The position numbers and the translations under genes were made by a program. Positions 1 through 14,976 of a stretch of DNA of 64,000 nucleotides are shown piece after piece (the stretch's first letter is position 1; each line of letters begins with the position of its first letter). Location of the stretch: assembly GCA_037013685.1 (NCBI GenBank), contig CM072884.1, positions 104,335,548 through 104,399,547 of the forward strand. The letters run 5' to 3'. Source of the DNA: Acridotheres tristis. Its lineage: Eukaryota > Chordata > Aves > Passeriformes > Sturnidae. The notes beneath the pieces are model-generated. The model ran no database searches. It worked only from the letters and a program-made list of their open reading frames with translations, and was not told where the DNA came from.

Positions 1-518
1 TTTGAGGAATCTGTATTGGCAAAATGAATGGTTATCATTATAGGGAGTAGGGGTGAGAAAAAAATGCAGACTAATAAGGATGAATTAAACAAAGCAGCAA
101 AGACAAACTCCATTTCTTTCTTTTCTTTGCATGCCCAGTTGGAAATAAATGATTGTTTTGCCTCCTGGAGGGATTAAAATAAGAAGGATTTCATAAACTC
201 TCTCACTCACTGGCTCTCTTTTCCCCTCAAAGTCTTTCTTCCTATGCATAAAATTATGTATTAAAACCACAAAAGCTGGCTTACAGAATCATTAAATTCT
301 CTACTGTTTCCTATCTATGTATAAATCTCAATATCAAGAAATTCTGTATCTTGCAGTCCTACTTCACTCAAGCCCAGAAAACCTGATCCTAGCTACTGCT
401 CACCCTGCATTCCCAATCTCTAACAAGCTGCCCCCTCTTCCAAAGGCTTCCACAGATATTAAAGGAGAAGAATGGTTTCTATTTTTACTAATTTACTTTT
501 TGGTTGTGTTGCATTCCA

Positions 519-583
519 TTATATATATATATATACAACACATATATACATATGCATATATACATACATACATATATATATAT
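519..583. repeat. TA/CATA-rich simple sequence
   Basis: A pure alternating AT run (about 519-535) is followed by ACATATATACATATGC-like and ATACATACAT-like repeats, ending in another alternating run. It is simple-sequence DNA with no coding meaning. Confidence 0.9.
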
Positions 584-3500
584 TTGACATCAGTAAATCT
601 TTATTTTGTGACTAATATAATACAAATAGATTATTTTTTTTCTTACATTTTTCTTACTTTATTTCAAAATCATATAGAAGAGAAAATACTCCTTCAGGGA
701 AAAAAGCCACTGAAATCATGCTTGGAGATTATTTACCAGGATACTCCAATGGTAAGACTGCAGTTAAGTAGTAAAAGAAAACAATGAACTCTATTGCATT
801 TTATGACAGCTATATACAGACAAGTTCCCATTCAGACCGCTAGCTGGGCAGACTTTGCACCTTTGAATTGATGCATTCATGTTTTGCTGTCTTGCTTTAC
901 AATATATGTTGAACCTGTCCTAACTACCTTGTTGTTTCATCAATGATTATAATATATCACACAAAATACATGATTCAAACTCAAGAGGCCCTGCCTATTT
1001 TTATGTACACACTAGGCTTTTTCATCCTCTTCCCAAAGATGTTGAGGCCAATGACCTCAGAAAAGATCAGTTTGAGATCTACTTTTCCCTTTATTAGTCC
1101 ATACAGAGCTTTAATGTGTTCTCTCTTCCTGGTAAATCATAATGATATAGTTTCAAAACTATAGAGTCTGTAGCTTGTCCCAATACCCTAGTGTAACATG
1201 AGCAAATTTTAGTCCTTCTGCATGACAAGACTGCTTTGCTCTCCCTTCCTAAATGTCTTACACAGGGATCCAGAAAGCAGAGCACTGCACTTGGGTGAGG
1301 AACCAGCCTAGAGAAGCTGATGGCAGAGGTAGCCACACTAACTGGCCTCACCAGTAATTCCATTCAGGCTAACTCCTTCATCTGATCCAGGTGACGTTTC
1401 TCATAATTTATTTGCATAGAAATGCTGCTTCAGGTTTAGGGTTGTGCAGCTACTCTCAACCTGAGGTCAGCAAGAAAAAAATTCTGGAAAGCAAAAGCTT
1501 CTCATTTGCCATTTCTGAAATGGAACTTTTTATTTAATTTCTAAACAATAGCCTATAAAAAAAAATACTTTAGCTAGAAAATTAGACAATTGTTCATACA
1601 GTTCTGGCAGCACCCTTTAATGGCAAGTGGCAACAATCTCATCTTGTCCATGCAAAAGAGTGAAAATTAGTGTTTATATACAGGCATTTCAAACAACTAC
1701 AGGTACACAGATGCCTACATTAACTGGGGCTTCCAGAGACAGATGAACCAATATCAGCTATAATGGAGCCATGTCCTAGGGCACGGGTATTATTTTATCC
1801 TAATTGAATCTAAAAGTATATTAGCACTTAAACACTTCAGTAAAGAGGATATAAAGGAATTTTGAGGTAAGATAAAAATTATTTCTTAGTAAGTGGATTT
1901 CATTGATGGAAAGGATTTCATTTAAGTATCCTGTGGCAAGTCCAAGCATTTATGCTTTAGCATGTGCTCCATGTAATTCCAGACAGCTTCTGTACCTTCC
2001 ATTTACTTAACTATAATATGATTCTTTCTACAAAGTAGCACTTCCAGCTTTTACACACTTAGATATCTTTGTGTAGCTCCTCCTATCCCCAGCACAGTAG
2101 CTGGAAATTAATTTAGGGAAGAATCCTGTGAGTACCAGTTGACAGGAAAAAGTTTTGCTAAACTATATTACACAGTTTAAACTTCATGCTTGTTGAAGTC
2201 TAATAACAGCTTTTAGTGGAATTCAATGCCAAGGTACACATTCAGTATTGTGTATGTTACAGTTGAGCCAAACCTCTCAGGGTGCATCTCAGCAAGGTCT
2301 CAAATAGCTTGCAATTCTACTGGCATACTTTCATTCAGTTCTCTGATCTCAGTTATTTAACAGAAAAATGGAATCTCTTAGAGAAAGAATAAACATGCAA
2401 AATTATGATTTCCTTTCTTGCAACACAGCCAAATTTCACTGTGAAAAATTTGCAATGAAAATCAGAAATGCCTTGTTTGCCCAAGTCAAAGAGCCTTGAC
2501 ATTTATGATCAAAGGTACACAGATGAATTCGAGTACCTGCCATAGTCCAGTAATGAATCAAGAACAATGGTGAATGTGTTTAGATCAAAATCAGCCAAAA
2601 TACTTTTTTTCTTTCTATACTGAGAATTTTTCCACATTGAAATAAACAAACATTTGCATTTGGAACTATTTGCTTCTTCTTTAGGAAATTGCTTTCAAAG
2701 GTGCAATATAAATCCTGAATAATCCACACAGCCCTAAAATATTAAGGCTTTAAATATTGGTTGTGGTCCATATTAACATTCCTAGACTCCTGCTGCTGCA
2801 TCTAACTCCTTTGAACACATTATCAGAAATGTCAACCTACAGATCTACCATATCAAAATCTCCAGTTTTTTCTAAAATAGTCCAGACTTAAAGAGAAATT
2901 TCTTATTGCTAGCAGTAAGTGAATTACCCATCTTTATCGTCTCCCTCACTGCACGGGAAAGAAAGCCAGTTTATTTTAAAAGTTCAAAATACCTTATTTC
3001 CTATTATCAGGCCTAAGAAACATCACATAGTTTTTGTCACCTTCCTTCCAGAAAAAAAATACGGTGTTAAATTCAATCAAGATTTCTCTACACTATAAAT
3101 GCAGAGCACAGCACTCAAACCATTTGTTAATTTAATAGTGTCCAGAATCTGCCATTTTATACTGGAAGAAATTTAATACATAGGTACCATATTGTGTACT
3201 GTGTGGAAGATTTTCTAACTGTCATTAAAGTTAGAAAGAAGGATCTTCTAAAGTCACACCTTCTGTCTCATAAAAAAAGTACAAGTGTTTGAGCATTCAC
3301 CTCTAATCCTAAAATAACAAAATCAGTTTGATATATAGAAAAAAAATAAGGTGTTCTTTTAAATCATCATTCTTTGCTTCAGGTATATAATTTTTCTTCA
3401 ATTATTATTAGGAGCTGTGGTTTGTGGTTGCCAACTTTAGAACAAAATGTCATTTTGCAAATAATTATCACCACTTTAGTTAATGCCTTTATACTGATAC

Positions 3501-5642
3501 ACATCGGTAAAGAGAAAATAATAATAATTAAAAATGAGAACTTCAGCCTTATAGTTTAAATAAAAATAGGGTTAAGATGTGATTTCTAAATACTTTTGTA
3601 CTTTAGCAATAAAAAATAGTTTGCTTATGGACATTTTAATTTTTATTAGTGTTGAGAAATGAATCTCTTGTTACTTTTCCACAGTTTTGTTGCTGCAGTT
3701 GCTCTTCATTCTCATTCTTAAAATTCTACTGCAATTATTTTTCAAATTATTATCCTTCTACCCATGTCCCTCAATTTGTTCTGTTTTTAGGGTAACTAAC
3801 AGAGCAAATAATTTATTAAGGATAAAAATAATTTTGCAAAGATTTGCAGAAGCTGACAGACTAAGAATTCTGCCAAACAGAACCCAAGCAGAGAGTGGAG
3901 GATTAGACCCCATCTAATCCACTGTTTTTTTCAAACCAGGGTATTTAATACTGAACTAAAACCTTTGGAGAGTTTTATTTTTAGCAGCTTTCCATACTAA
4001 GGTTTGCTCTAAGAATTACAATTTAGGGAACAAACCAAAGAAATATATTTTTTGGTTTTGAGTAAAATATTATCATTAAAAAGTCTTCCATTCCACAAAT
4101 AAACTTTTTTTTTTTTTAACTTTATGTGATATTTTAATTTTTCTGGTAGTTTTCATTGTAAACATTATACTTCACTGAGCTTTAAAATAAAAAAAAAACA
4201 TTAAAAGGGAATTTATGAAATGAAAACAATTATTTGGTGATGACAGTACACTGTGTTTGGTAAGAGATGAAGAAAGTGGATGCTTTTACTAATTATTTCT
4301 ATGTCAACATTGTACATGAAACTTGCTTTCAGTTTGGCAAAAGCCAGGCCAATGGGGCTGTGTCTATGTTGCCATTTAATTAAATGAATTAGTTAATGAA
4401 ATAGTCAAGAGAAAGCAACTCTCCAAATGTGAAAATATTTTAGCTGTTTGAACTTTCTAGTGGCGTATTACCTTAGTTACATTGTTATGTGTGTCTACCC
4501 TGAGAATAATTGTCATTTCTTGGTCCAAATTTCACACAGTGACCCTTTTCTGACTGCTGAGAGGTGGTTGGCCCTACACCAGCCCATGGTATTCCTCTGC
4601 TTCCCACTTAGAGCTCCTGTGGACACGAAGAATGACTTCCTTCACATTTTTAAGTTCCGATTTTAAAAATGTAATTTTTAAAATTTCAAATTATGTGGCC
4701 TAATGTAGCAGCTGATGCCGCTGAGCTGCTGAGAAAAACATGGTATATTTTTGAAACTAGGTAGACCTGTCCCTGCAGAATAAATCCATCATATAAAATG
4801 GCTACAACCTGTCCCTGCCATGGGGAGCCAGACGAGTTCTAGATCAGCTCAAATGCCTGGGATTTACCTGACATGCAGGACAGTCACAAGCTCTTTGCTG
4901 TGCTAGATCCTCAAGTTTTTGTGATGAGCTTCACAAAGAAATCAGTTGGTAATCTAAATAATGACTTTAAGCAAGGAATTTTCTGTCCAGAAAGCAACTG
5001 ATCTGGCAAAACCAAGTCACCACCAATGATGTTTGCTGAATACTTTATATGTAATTTCCAAAGTTTGCAACAATTAAATTTTCTATGAGAAACAACTATT
5101 ATTTCCACTATTCTTTCTTTTTGTAAACTGGCAGAATTTTTGACAGAATTATCATACTGACGAAGCACTCCCAATGCATACCAGCATTTCTTTCTTAGAT
5201 TTTCTTTATATACAAAGCAATAGTTTAGGTAGAAATTTCTGTAAGAAACTGGGAAAATGTAAGATATAGAAGAATATTCATCTGCTCCCTTGTACTGTCT
5301 ATATTCACACAACACTTCTGCATGTTGCCAAGTTTTTGAGCTGCAAGAGCACAGTGTGTAGTGACAATGCTCTAACCCTTTTAGTGCCTTTCATACTACA
5401 CACTGAACTGAATTTTACTTCCAAACAAAATTTTGGCTGCATTCCTTTGTGAGCACATGTTGTTCTTGCTTTGACAGACTATCCTATTCTCTCCCTTAAA
5501 ACAATTAGATGCGTTTTTAATTTTTTTTAACTTGTTCTTAGATGGGCACAGTTTATATAATCAGCCACCAACTCCAACATTGAAAAAGACGGTTCTTCTT
5601 TTCTTAATTTAGGTCATTATGCTGAAATCTTATTTTCTCTAC

Positions 5643-5666
5643 TTTTTTTTTTTTCTTTTTTTTTTT
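5643..5666. repeat. T-rich tract (T12 C T11)
   Basis: A pyrimidine-only run on the + strand, followed by GGGG. It becomes a purine run in the DMD transcript. Simple sequence. Confidence 0.9.
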
Positions 5667-5774
5667 GGGGTATGATTTGCAATTATGAGGATAACTTTAA
5701 ATACCTTTTAGTGCAAAATTAAGTGTCTGTTATATAAGTTTTTTTTAATTTTTCTAACTCAACATTTATTAAAA

Positions 5775-5804
5775 TTGACATTGCATAGTTTGACATTGCA
5801 TAGT
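5775..5804. repeat. Tandem duplication, 15 bp x 2
   Basis: The unit ttgacattgcatagt occurs twice in perfect tandem, followed by the first three bases of a third copy. It is a slippage or replication duplication in intron 62. Confidence 0.95.
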
Positions 5805-8800
5805 TTGGTGAGAAATTCAGCACTGGATTTCAGTGAATAAAAACAATACCTAATCATAAGCAATACAGTGGTGTTCTATTACTCTATATTATTATATATT
5901 GTGTAAATATAACTGGCTTTATAGTGCCTTTTAAACAAAGGTGGATTGCTCTTATCCTCCCTGCCTTCAAACCATCAGACTGGCCACAAGTAAGTACGTG
6001 GAATTTGAGTAGTAGTATGAGTACTAAATTGCTAAAAATACTGCAACACTAAACCTAGATTGTTATATATTTATATGTAAGAGCAGAACTGAGAATGATA
6101 TTTTTAAGGAGGTTATTCAAATTCATTTAGTTAAAAAAATATAAATTGGTCTTTACTGGAGCATAATGGCATAATATGTTCTTATAGTGAGGAGTACATG
6201 TAGAAAATAAAGGGAATTTTAGGCCTAACTGCATTTTCTGTCAGCCAATATCTTAACTTTAAAGTATCATCTGGTCAGCCTCTTCTATAGCGAAGAGTTA
6301 ATGAAAAAAAGAAGATTGGTTATATCTTTTGCAGCCACAAGAAGAGGACAAAGGTGGATAGGGAAGCTCTGGATATACAGTATAATAACTTCCAGGTGCT
6401 GTATCATCTGTCTCCTGGTAGGTATGATGAAATAAATAAATGATCAAAAAAAAATCTAATTAAAAAAAACCCAACAACGTCAGGATGAGTTTTTGTAAAT
6501 AAGAACTTGCAAGACAAGTGATATGAAAGCAGCAAGATGATTAAAATGCAGTATCTTATTTATTATACATTAGGTAGATCAAAGCTCCTCAGAGATAACA
6601 AGGCACAGATTGGGGGTTGCCACCTGTTTGGTCTCACTAGCTGTGGAAATCTTGGAGGTGAAGCTGTGTTAAAGGTTGTCAGTACATCCTACACTTATGA
6701 ATGGCTTGCATTTATAAAAAACCCAAATTATTCTTATTTTGCTGAAAATATTTACTCATTATTCACCAGCACATATGTTACTTTCTCAGTTAAGACAAAA
6801 AGGATATGCTAAGTAATTAGGAAGTTTTCACAAACAAACAAACAAAATTGCAGGCAAATTCTGTTAGTTGATAAACATCACTTTAATATTGTGGCTAAAA
6901 GACCTGAAGAGTATAAAATTAGAATATATTTGAGCTGTTGTTTTGGAGAATGCTGAGCCTTGCAGCAGACTGAGCTCAGAGAAGAAAGAATGTGGCAAGC
7001 AAATTGTCCAGGAAAACTAAAGTCTGGACAACAAGGCAGGAGGCAGTTTTCTAGGTGTTTTTTGGGTTGGTTGCCTTTTTTGTGTGACCTCTTCACAAAG
7101 AACAGAACATCTGTGACTTAAGGAAATGTTTGGGTATAAATGTCTAACGGATATTGGCAGGATCTACTAAAGAGCAAGTTGAGAAAAGCTGAAAATCTGC
7201 GAGATGCAAAAGGGAAGGCAAGGCAAGGCAGCGATAACCTTTGTCCCTGAAGTGTGCCACAGACGTGGCTAAAGAGACGAGCAGAACTCCAGTCTGGAGA
7301 TGCCAGAGCACCACTGGGCTCTTAGGTCTTTAAATGACTATTCATAGGAGATAAACTTAATGCACAACAGCAAGAAAAGGGGAGTCAGTAAGAATAAGAA
7401 TGGTCTCTTGAAGTCAGTGGAAACTTAATTTGAAGGATGAAACTGGGGAAAATGTTTCTAAGTACTTTAAAATTCATGTGTTCCAAAGACAAAAGAATTC
7501 CAAAAGAATTGTTTAGGAGGTCTCTGGGTGTTATAAATACACCCGCTGACCAAAACCAAGTTGGGGCTGACACAGGAGAAATTATTCCTCTTGGCTGACT
7601 CAATTCAAAGCAGAGAAGACTACTGCGAGAGCACATGATGTGGGCATTCCCTCACTGGTGAGCTTGATAAAGAATTCACACTGACAGACTCTTTTCCACT
7701 CCTTATTTCTAGAATGGTGAACAAATGCCCCAGAGCAAAGCAGGGTTGAGGGTTTTGCACTCAGTTTTCTCAAGAGAACACCGTACAGATACAGATTTGT
7801 GTTTTGCTAGTGGCAAATATTTATTCCACAATATTTTGGGCACTGATGTGAAAAAACATGATACATGAGAGGGAGTGCTGAGAGCCACATTCTGATCCCT
7901 TTTAGAGTACTAAAAGCAAAAAGTAACTTTGCTGAAATCAATGAACATATCTCTCAATCCATGCAAGCTGCTTTAAATGAAGAACTTAAATTTGATTTCC
8001 AAACTTCTGGCAGCAAGTCTGATGAGAGCCTGAACTGCTACCACCATAACCTGTGAGTCTTCAGCTCATTTCAAGATTGTTAAGAGTAGAATTAAATATT
8101 TATTCCTCTTTCAGACTGGAAACAGGAGAAGATATAACAGCACATGACAGTAAGATTTAACATGTAATAACCATATTAGTAAGGTTTAAATTGCTTTTGT
8201 GATATAGCGCAATTAAAATAGTGGAAAAGCAGATGAATGAGGAATGTGCAGGAATAAATATTTGTCAAATACATAGATATAGAACACTGTCTGCAATGGA
8301 ATTGTTCAGTAATATTACAGTGGTATTAAAAGCATAAGCACTCCCATTAATGAGCAGTAATTAGGAAATAAATAAGGTAAATGCAACTATAACCAGAGGC
8401 ATAATCTGTTGGTGGCTTATATCAAAATAGCTGACCTTAGATTCTGAAGTTCAACCCAGTGTTTAGAAATGATAGTGAGATCATCAGTATGAGATCTTTG
8501 GGAATCAGTTTTCTAACCTCTAATTTTCAGGTGTACTTAAGGTAATCTGAAGTATAGAGCTAAAACATACTATTCAACAACTGTGTCCTACTGGCTAAAA
8601 AGATCTCACTCCCAGAAATCTGGAAGAAATTTCTTTCTAAAGACTGAAGTAAAATTTCAAGATGCCTGTATTCCCAATTACTTCCACTAAAAGTTTATAG
8701 ATGAGAAATAAAAATGTGGTTTTGGTTTAGTAGTTCTAACTCTTGGTTTTTATTTTTTATTCCTGTAATCATTGACATTTCCAGCTACAAAATACAGTCT

Positions 8801-9705
8801 GTTACACTTAGGAAAACAGCTGCAAGGCACTTATTCCCACTCTCTGGGGTTTCTATAGGCTGAAGCTGGGTATGATTTTAAAGCATAATAATTTATGAAA
8901 CAGAAAGTTGAAGATATTTTATTTGCTTACTTTTACTTCCAGACTTTACTCTCTATTAGGGAAATCTGTAATTAGTATGGCAAATCTGAAATTCATGCTC
9001 ACAGAAGTGCATCTCCTTCTGTATTTCCACACTCAATGCAGAAACATATTTAATGAAGAGCAGCTTCAGTAGCTTTTTCAAGGATATGCTTAAGTAGAAA
9101 GTATATACAGATATTTGGGGAAACACAGCATTTAACTGTTTTGGATAAATAAGAAACTGGCAATTTCCTCTAATTTGCCACACCACTGCTCAAGGGTCTG
9201 TCTGAGAATGAAGTCTGGAATGGAAAACAGTGGTCTGTCACAGATCCTTCCTCTCTGCCTGTCACTTTTGCAATAAACAAGGCTATCAACCCTTGCAATT
9301 TAGGTAAATATTTCTAATGATGTTATAGTTCAATTACTGCAAAGAGCTAATAATCTAAAAAGATCTCCAGAGCTGATTTTAAAAAAGGTGAGTTACTTAT
9401 GATGATTACAAGATTCAGCAATGCAAGAAACTAGTATTAAAGTTAGATGTATAAAGAATTTGCTTAGACAGAATGCTAGACACAAAACCTTTTAGTTAAA
9501 TGAAGACTACTTTCTGGATTCACTGAAAATTACTCCTTTTTTTATGATTCTACTCTCTTCCACTGAATTTATCTGTGAAGATCAAATGGCAAACTTCTGT
9601 AAAATATTACAGTTCAGTATCTTCACTGCAGTAGTATATGGAAATCTAAAAAAGAGAAAATGAACTGCTTTAGCATGCTGTATCTCCCAAAAAATATCTG
9701 ACAAG

Positions 9706-9787
9706 CCACAAAACCCCCCCCCAAAACAAAATAAAACAAAACAAAACCAAAAAAAACCCAAAAAACAAAAAAAACCCCACAAAAACT
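9706..9787. repeat. A/C-rich low-complexity tract
   Basis: A G-free stretch of about 80 bases starts with a C9 run (9714-9722) and continues as CAAAA-like and AAACCC units. It is similar in style to the tract at 14977 but shorter. Confidence 0.9.
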
Positions 9788-12700
9788 GGAGTGAATCAGC
9801 ACAAGGGGAAAGTAAACTTGAGCTAGCAAAAAGGTTCTTCTATAAAAGAAAGAGGTTGAACACATAAACATATATGTAGATATTTCAGAACCTCAGAGTT
9901 TCTGCAATCTCCTTCTGTGTTAAAGCCCTCCAAGAGCCAAACACCAAATGGCAACCCACCATGGATAGTTTTTAGTTAATCTGAGAGTGATTTTCCTCAT
10001 GTATATAAGTATTCACCATTTTAAGGGTTTTCCAGTTCTGCAGGTTTCACTAGCTGAAAAATTAATCAATACTGCAAGGGCAGGTACTAGAGCGGTAATC
10101 ACTGTATGGAAAAGTGCCCCATTATTAAAATACAAGAATATATTTCACTAAATTGACAATACCCCCAGCTTTTACAATGCACTAGAGTCTATCTACTCGT
10201 TAAAGACTCGTCTTTGCAAAATTATGCAAAATGAAGTATTTTAAGAAGATGAAGAGGAAAGAAAGAATCTTCCTGTGCCAAATTAAAACCCAGAGACATA
10301 ATGCTAGAGAACATTTAGTTACGTCTGATCTGTGCTCATTACTGAAAAGCCAGGATATTGAGAAGTAAACCAGCAGCCATACTGACCTCACCCTGCTCAT
10401 CCATCTACTTCCACCAACATCTTTCCTCTTGCTTTTCTTGTCTTAACCCCTCTCTGCCTGCACACAAAATACTTGTTTCTAGAGTAAAACTGCTGTGTTC
10501 CCAGTATTGAGGATGTGATTTTCATTGAACCAGATCTATGTGAACAGGATGCCTCTAGGTACATTTAGGAAATGTAGTGCTAAACTGTTTCTCAAACTGC
10601 AACATATTGCTGCAGTGTGCTTCCAGACAATTAACTCCTCCTTAAACTTTGAGGAAAAAAGGACATTGGGGTATGTTTATAATCTGCCTTGGTCTCCTTC
10701 AGCGGAAGATGTAATTTCTTCTCTCCATAATTCTGTACAAGACGAGATGATATTTGAATATTGTTTCGCTAGACATGATGTGTGCACTAACATTTCAGTT
10801 CCTGGGGGTGGGGGGATAACGATATATCAATAGCATCACTTAACCAACAAACCCAGCACAGAGGAGATGCACTCTCCACGTAGTGAGGGGACTGACCATG
10901 TTTTGTTGTACATGCGTCTTTTACAAATTCTCAGCAGAATCTGCTACTTGGTACAAATTCTTGAGTAGAAGTCACAGACTTTAAATGAAACTGTACCATT
11001 GAGCAGCAGGCTGGCAAGGGATGAATGTCACTCAGGAGGTTAGACATACAGAGCTGTAGAGATTGTGAAATTCAACCTCTGCCCTGAAAAATAAATACCT
11101 TGAAAAAATTTGGAAATTCTAGAACAGTGACATCAAAATAAATATAATTTTACCTGTAATATATGGGTTTTAGCCTTTTCTATTCATGAATGACAAGTGA
11201 AGAAAAATCTTTTTTCGGAAACAAAAGCACAACAAAACATTTGCTGTTGCCCTGAATACTAATGATGGAAGACTGTTGCTATGGTGATGCTAATTTTAAC
11301 GCTTTTGCCTGTGGACTTCATATGAACTGCCCGTTTTAACTTTTGCAAATGTCATTTACAAAATGAAAACCCATTAATGACTGGTGAGGGCACAATGTTC
11401 CACTTTAATTAGAATAATAAGGAATGCTGATGCACAAAGTACAGGTTTGTGAATTGCTACAAAGCCCACACTGTCAAAATTAATTACCGCTGATGGGGAC
11501 TTTGTTCTAATTTTTTTTTCCAAAGGAAGTTTTAGAAAAATACAACTGTAGCTTGACTTGAAGTTGAAAGCAGGCTCTCCTTTTAATAGCAAGGTGGAAT
11601 AAAGAGGTTTCTGAGACTGACAGTATAGTGAAAAGTACAACAGAGCTTAGAACTGTGACTGAGCCATGCTAAAGGAGCACTGATTCCAGCAAAGGGGAAA
11701 TGCAAGAGCCAATGCTGCCAGGAAAAAAAAATCAGCTAAATACCAGCTCAGAAAAGCAGTTAGGATTTGGAAAATAGATTTTGTATTTTTTAAGAATTTA
11801 AAAACAAAAATAAATTGAGTGGGTGCTGGGATATGATTCTGGTTTAAGTTAGTGGGGTATTGCTGTGACTTGTTAATTGTGAAGTGTTGAGAGAAGTAGA
11901 TGATGTTTAAAAAAAATTAGCATAGATAGTAGTAGTAATCTCTTTTTTCATGCACCAAGCCCTTGCAAATCACGAGCATACATCTCTCATGAGAAGGGAA
12001 AAAAGTTGTAACTACCATTTCTAATTTTGGGGCAATGTCTGAGCATATAAAGTAGATGCTATGCTACGAACAGCATGTCAGTAGTACTGACTGCAATGAG
12101 GAAAGCATACTGCAATGAAAAGCATCACAGACAGCTGCTGAGAGTACATTATACAGACTAATTGTTATTATTAAATATCCCCATTGTAGCACTACTTAGA
12201 GAATCTAATTTAGAGTTGAGATCCATTGTGTTGCATCCTGCATTAATAGAAAGGAAACTTGCCTTCTCTTGTGAAGAGCTGAGCTGGTGAAGGACTTGAT
12301 TTGTCTTTATGCTACATCTCTGGTTCACTGTGAGATTGCTGGAAGTGCGACTGATGTGAGGATGAATAGCTGCTAAAATATTTTACTAAATTCTAATTCA
12401 TGATAAACTATGGTTTAATGAGTAGCTGAACTTTCTTTCAGCATGACCAGTATGAAATCCATTCTGAGTCTACTGGTATACTCCAGTGCTGTTTTACAAC
12501 GGCCTGGCCAACTTTGCCCTTGAATTGTTGGCTATTGTGCAAGCCTATGTACCTAAATACAGCTCTGCTCTAAAGATGGCTGGTATTTCATGGTATTGTA
12601 CTAAAGAGAAATACAGCAAAAGGTATAGATTTGACTGAGAATTGTTGAGTCTATCAAGTCTGATTGTAAGTTTTTCTGCCCGTGATTCGTTAACTCAGAG

Positions 12701-14976
12701 CTTGTTCTGCTGTCAGGTTTGTGCAGAGGTGACTGGGTGACCTCTGAACCTCACTGCCACCAAAGATCTGCTTCAGCAAGCACCCACTCTTCACGTAGGG
12801 TTGTTCAGAGAAGGGCTTGATGTTGAAAATGCTATTGACTCTAATTTTTGCAGATAATACCTGTATGCTTTGTGCTGCTGCTGAATGCAGCTGCACCTGG
12901 TGGGATGCACAGCCATGAGGCAGCCAGCTGCTCTTGAGAGCATCCATACTTCTGCAGGACCTTGCTCTATGATATATTATCTCAAAACAGAAAGGGACAA
13001 GGCTCTCTAATACTCAGTAGGAAAAACCTTTGCATATAACGGAATTCAGAGGGAGCCAGGAGCAAACAGTAGTTTAAAAATATGGAACTAATCTGTGTTA
13101 ACAAAGTGACACTTGTAAATTAAAGTTTGGTAGCTTCCCAATGCACAAAGGTTTAGAATTTATGGAATTAATCTGAAATAGAGGAAATAATCTGAGAGAA
13201 CTGCCCCACAGAAAATTGTTACTAAACACCATTACCAAGAAAATTAGATTTTTACAGTTCATTCTTCAGATAAATAAGTGATATTTCTGACAATGTCAGC
13301 CCTTGCCAGCACTGACAGACAAAGTAGTCAAGGGTTTTATTTAATGGAGCCTGCTGGCATGGAGACTTCTAGGGATCAACATCACCTCAGTCTTCTTCAA
13401 GACAGATTGGACATCTGGATAACAAAGAAATATTTTTGTTCCCTAAAATTCTCTGTTAACCCATGTGAATGGGTAGAATGTAAAAAGTATCTGCCTTTTG
13501 TGCAGAGGTACAGTGAGACATCCAGTGGTATTTAACTGAGCAATAAAGATGCTCCAAGCTGTAGCCTGGAATTAGGTGATGGAAGGAGTAACAGTGCCTC
13601 CAACAACTTCTAAGTTCTTCTCCTATATTTCCTATTCTGTGCAATAAAATTTTTTGAGCTGTTGCAATTCATTTTATGACTATTGTTAATACGGTGAACA
13701 CAGCATCTTTTAATGAGGCAATAATGGCTGAGGCTGATTTAGATTACTGCTAATCAGAGTGACTGAGTACCAAGTAAAAATCTCTGAGAAGAAGAGAATC
13801 AGAAAAAAAATATAGTTGTTTGGGTTGGAAAAGCAGATAAATTATCTTAAGGACAAGCAACACTAAATGTATAAGTAGGCATAAAGTGCATAGCCAACAG
13901 AGGCAGCAAAACATTGTGTTAAATAATAGAAATGTCAACAGAGAAACACTGGTGTTTGAGAGAAAACATCTATTTTGAGCTTGGGACTTAATAACTATCT
14001 AATGGCAAGTGCTATAAACAGGAAAGAAAACTGTAATGAACAAATTTAGAAGTCATCAGCATAAATAAATTAAACAAAACTCTGAAAGGAGAGGTGGAAA
14101 GTAGAATAAAGAGGGTGGTAGACTGGAGGCAGAGTTTCCAGTGGGAGGGCTGGCTTTGCAAAGGGAGGATAAGAAAGAAGATACAGAAGAAGCAAACAGT
14201 AAATTATTACAAGGGAAAGCCTGACAGCAAGCCAAGAGAAGGCATGAAAGGACAGCAGCAAGATGGCTTGTTGAAAGTGGTGGAATGACCTAGAAGAAAG
14301 TGAACACTGAAAAGATTCTTGGAACTGGATGGCAGGAAATTGTTAGTGACCTTATTAAGAGCTGTTTTAAGGAGAAAATTGAACAGAAGCTAGAAATAAC
14401 TGGGCAGGAAACAAAAACATGAACTGGAAAAAGACACAAATTCCAAGAAGAAGGAGGGCAATGTTCTGCATATTGAACAGTGTCAGAGAAAAGATTTGTT
14501 TTGTTTTATCAAGGGCAGTCCTGAAAAGAAACTTCCATGTAAGGAAAGAAGGAGCAGATAAGCTTCAAAGAAAATACATCACTAGAAATCTAAAAAGTCC
14601 TAAACAAGTCGTTTTCTTATGCTCCTAATATCTTAGGGACCGAAGAAGTTAAGCAAATAGACTTGCTCTCTAATATCCAGCTACTTGATGTCCCAGGTGT
14701 AATTTTTCTAATTTCTTGTGAAATAGATTATCTGTAACTTGCTATTACTTAAAAAAAGCTTCTTGCAAACAAGCCTTTTCTCTTTCAAACAAATAGTACT
14801 TTTCAATCCTATTTCCCTCACTATGACAAATGCTTTTCTCTAAATTCCTACTGCTGCACAGTACTATGGCAGCAGCTTGATGAATATGCTTTCCTTTGTT
14901 GGGGACAGACCATATGGTTTATCATTGGTTGAGTAGTCCTTCTTTTTATAGTGTTCACAAAAGAAGAAACCTGAAG

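Noticed and set aside
317..787. Longest + strand open frame near the left edge (156 residues).
   Set aside because: It is low-complexity Tyr/Ile/His sequence generated by the TA/CATA repeat at 519-583, with no domain and no splice or promoter context.
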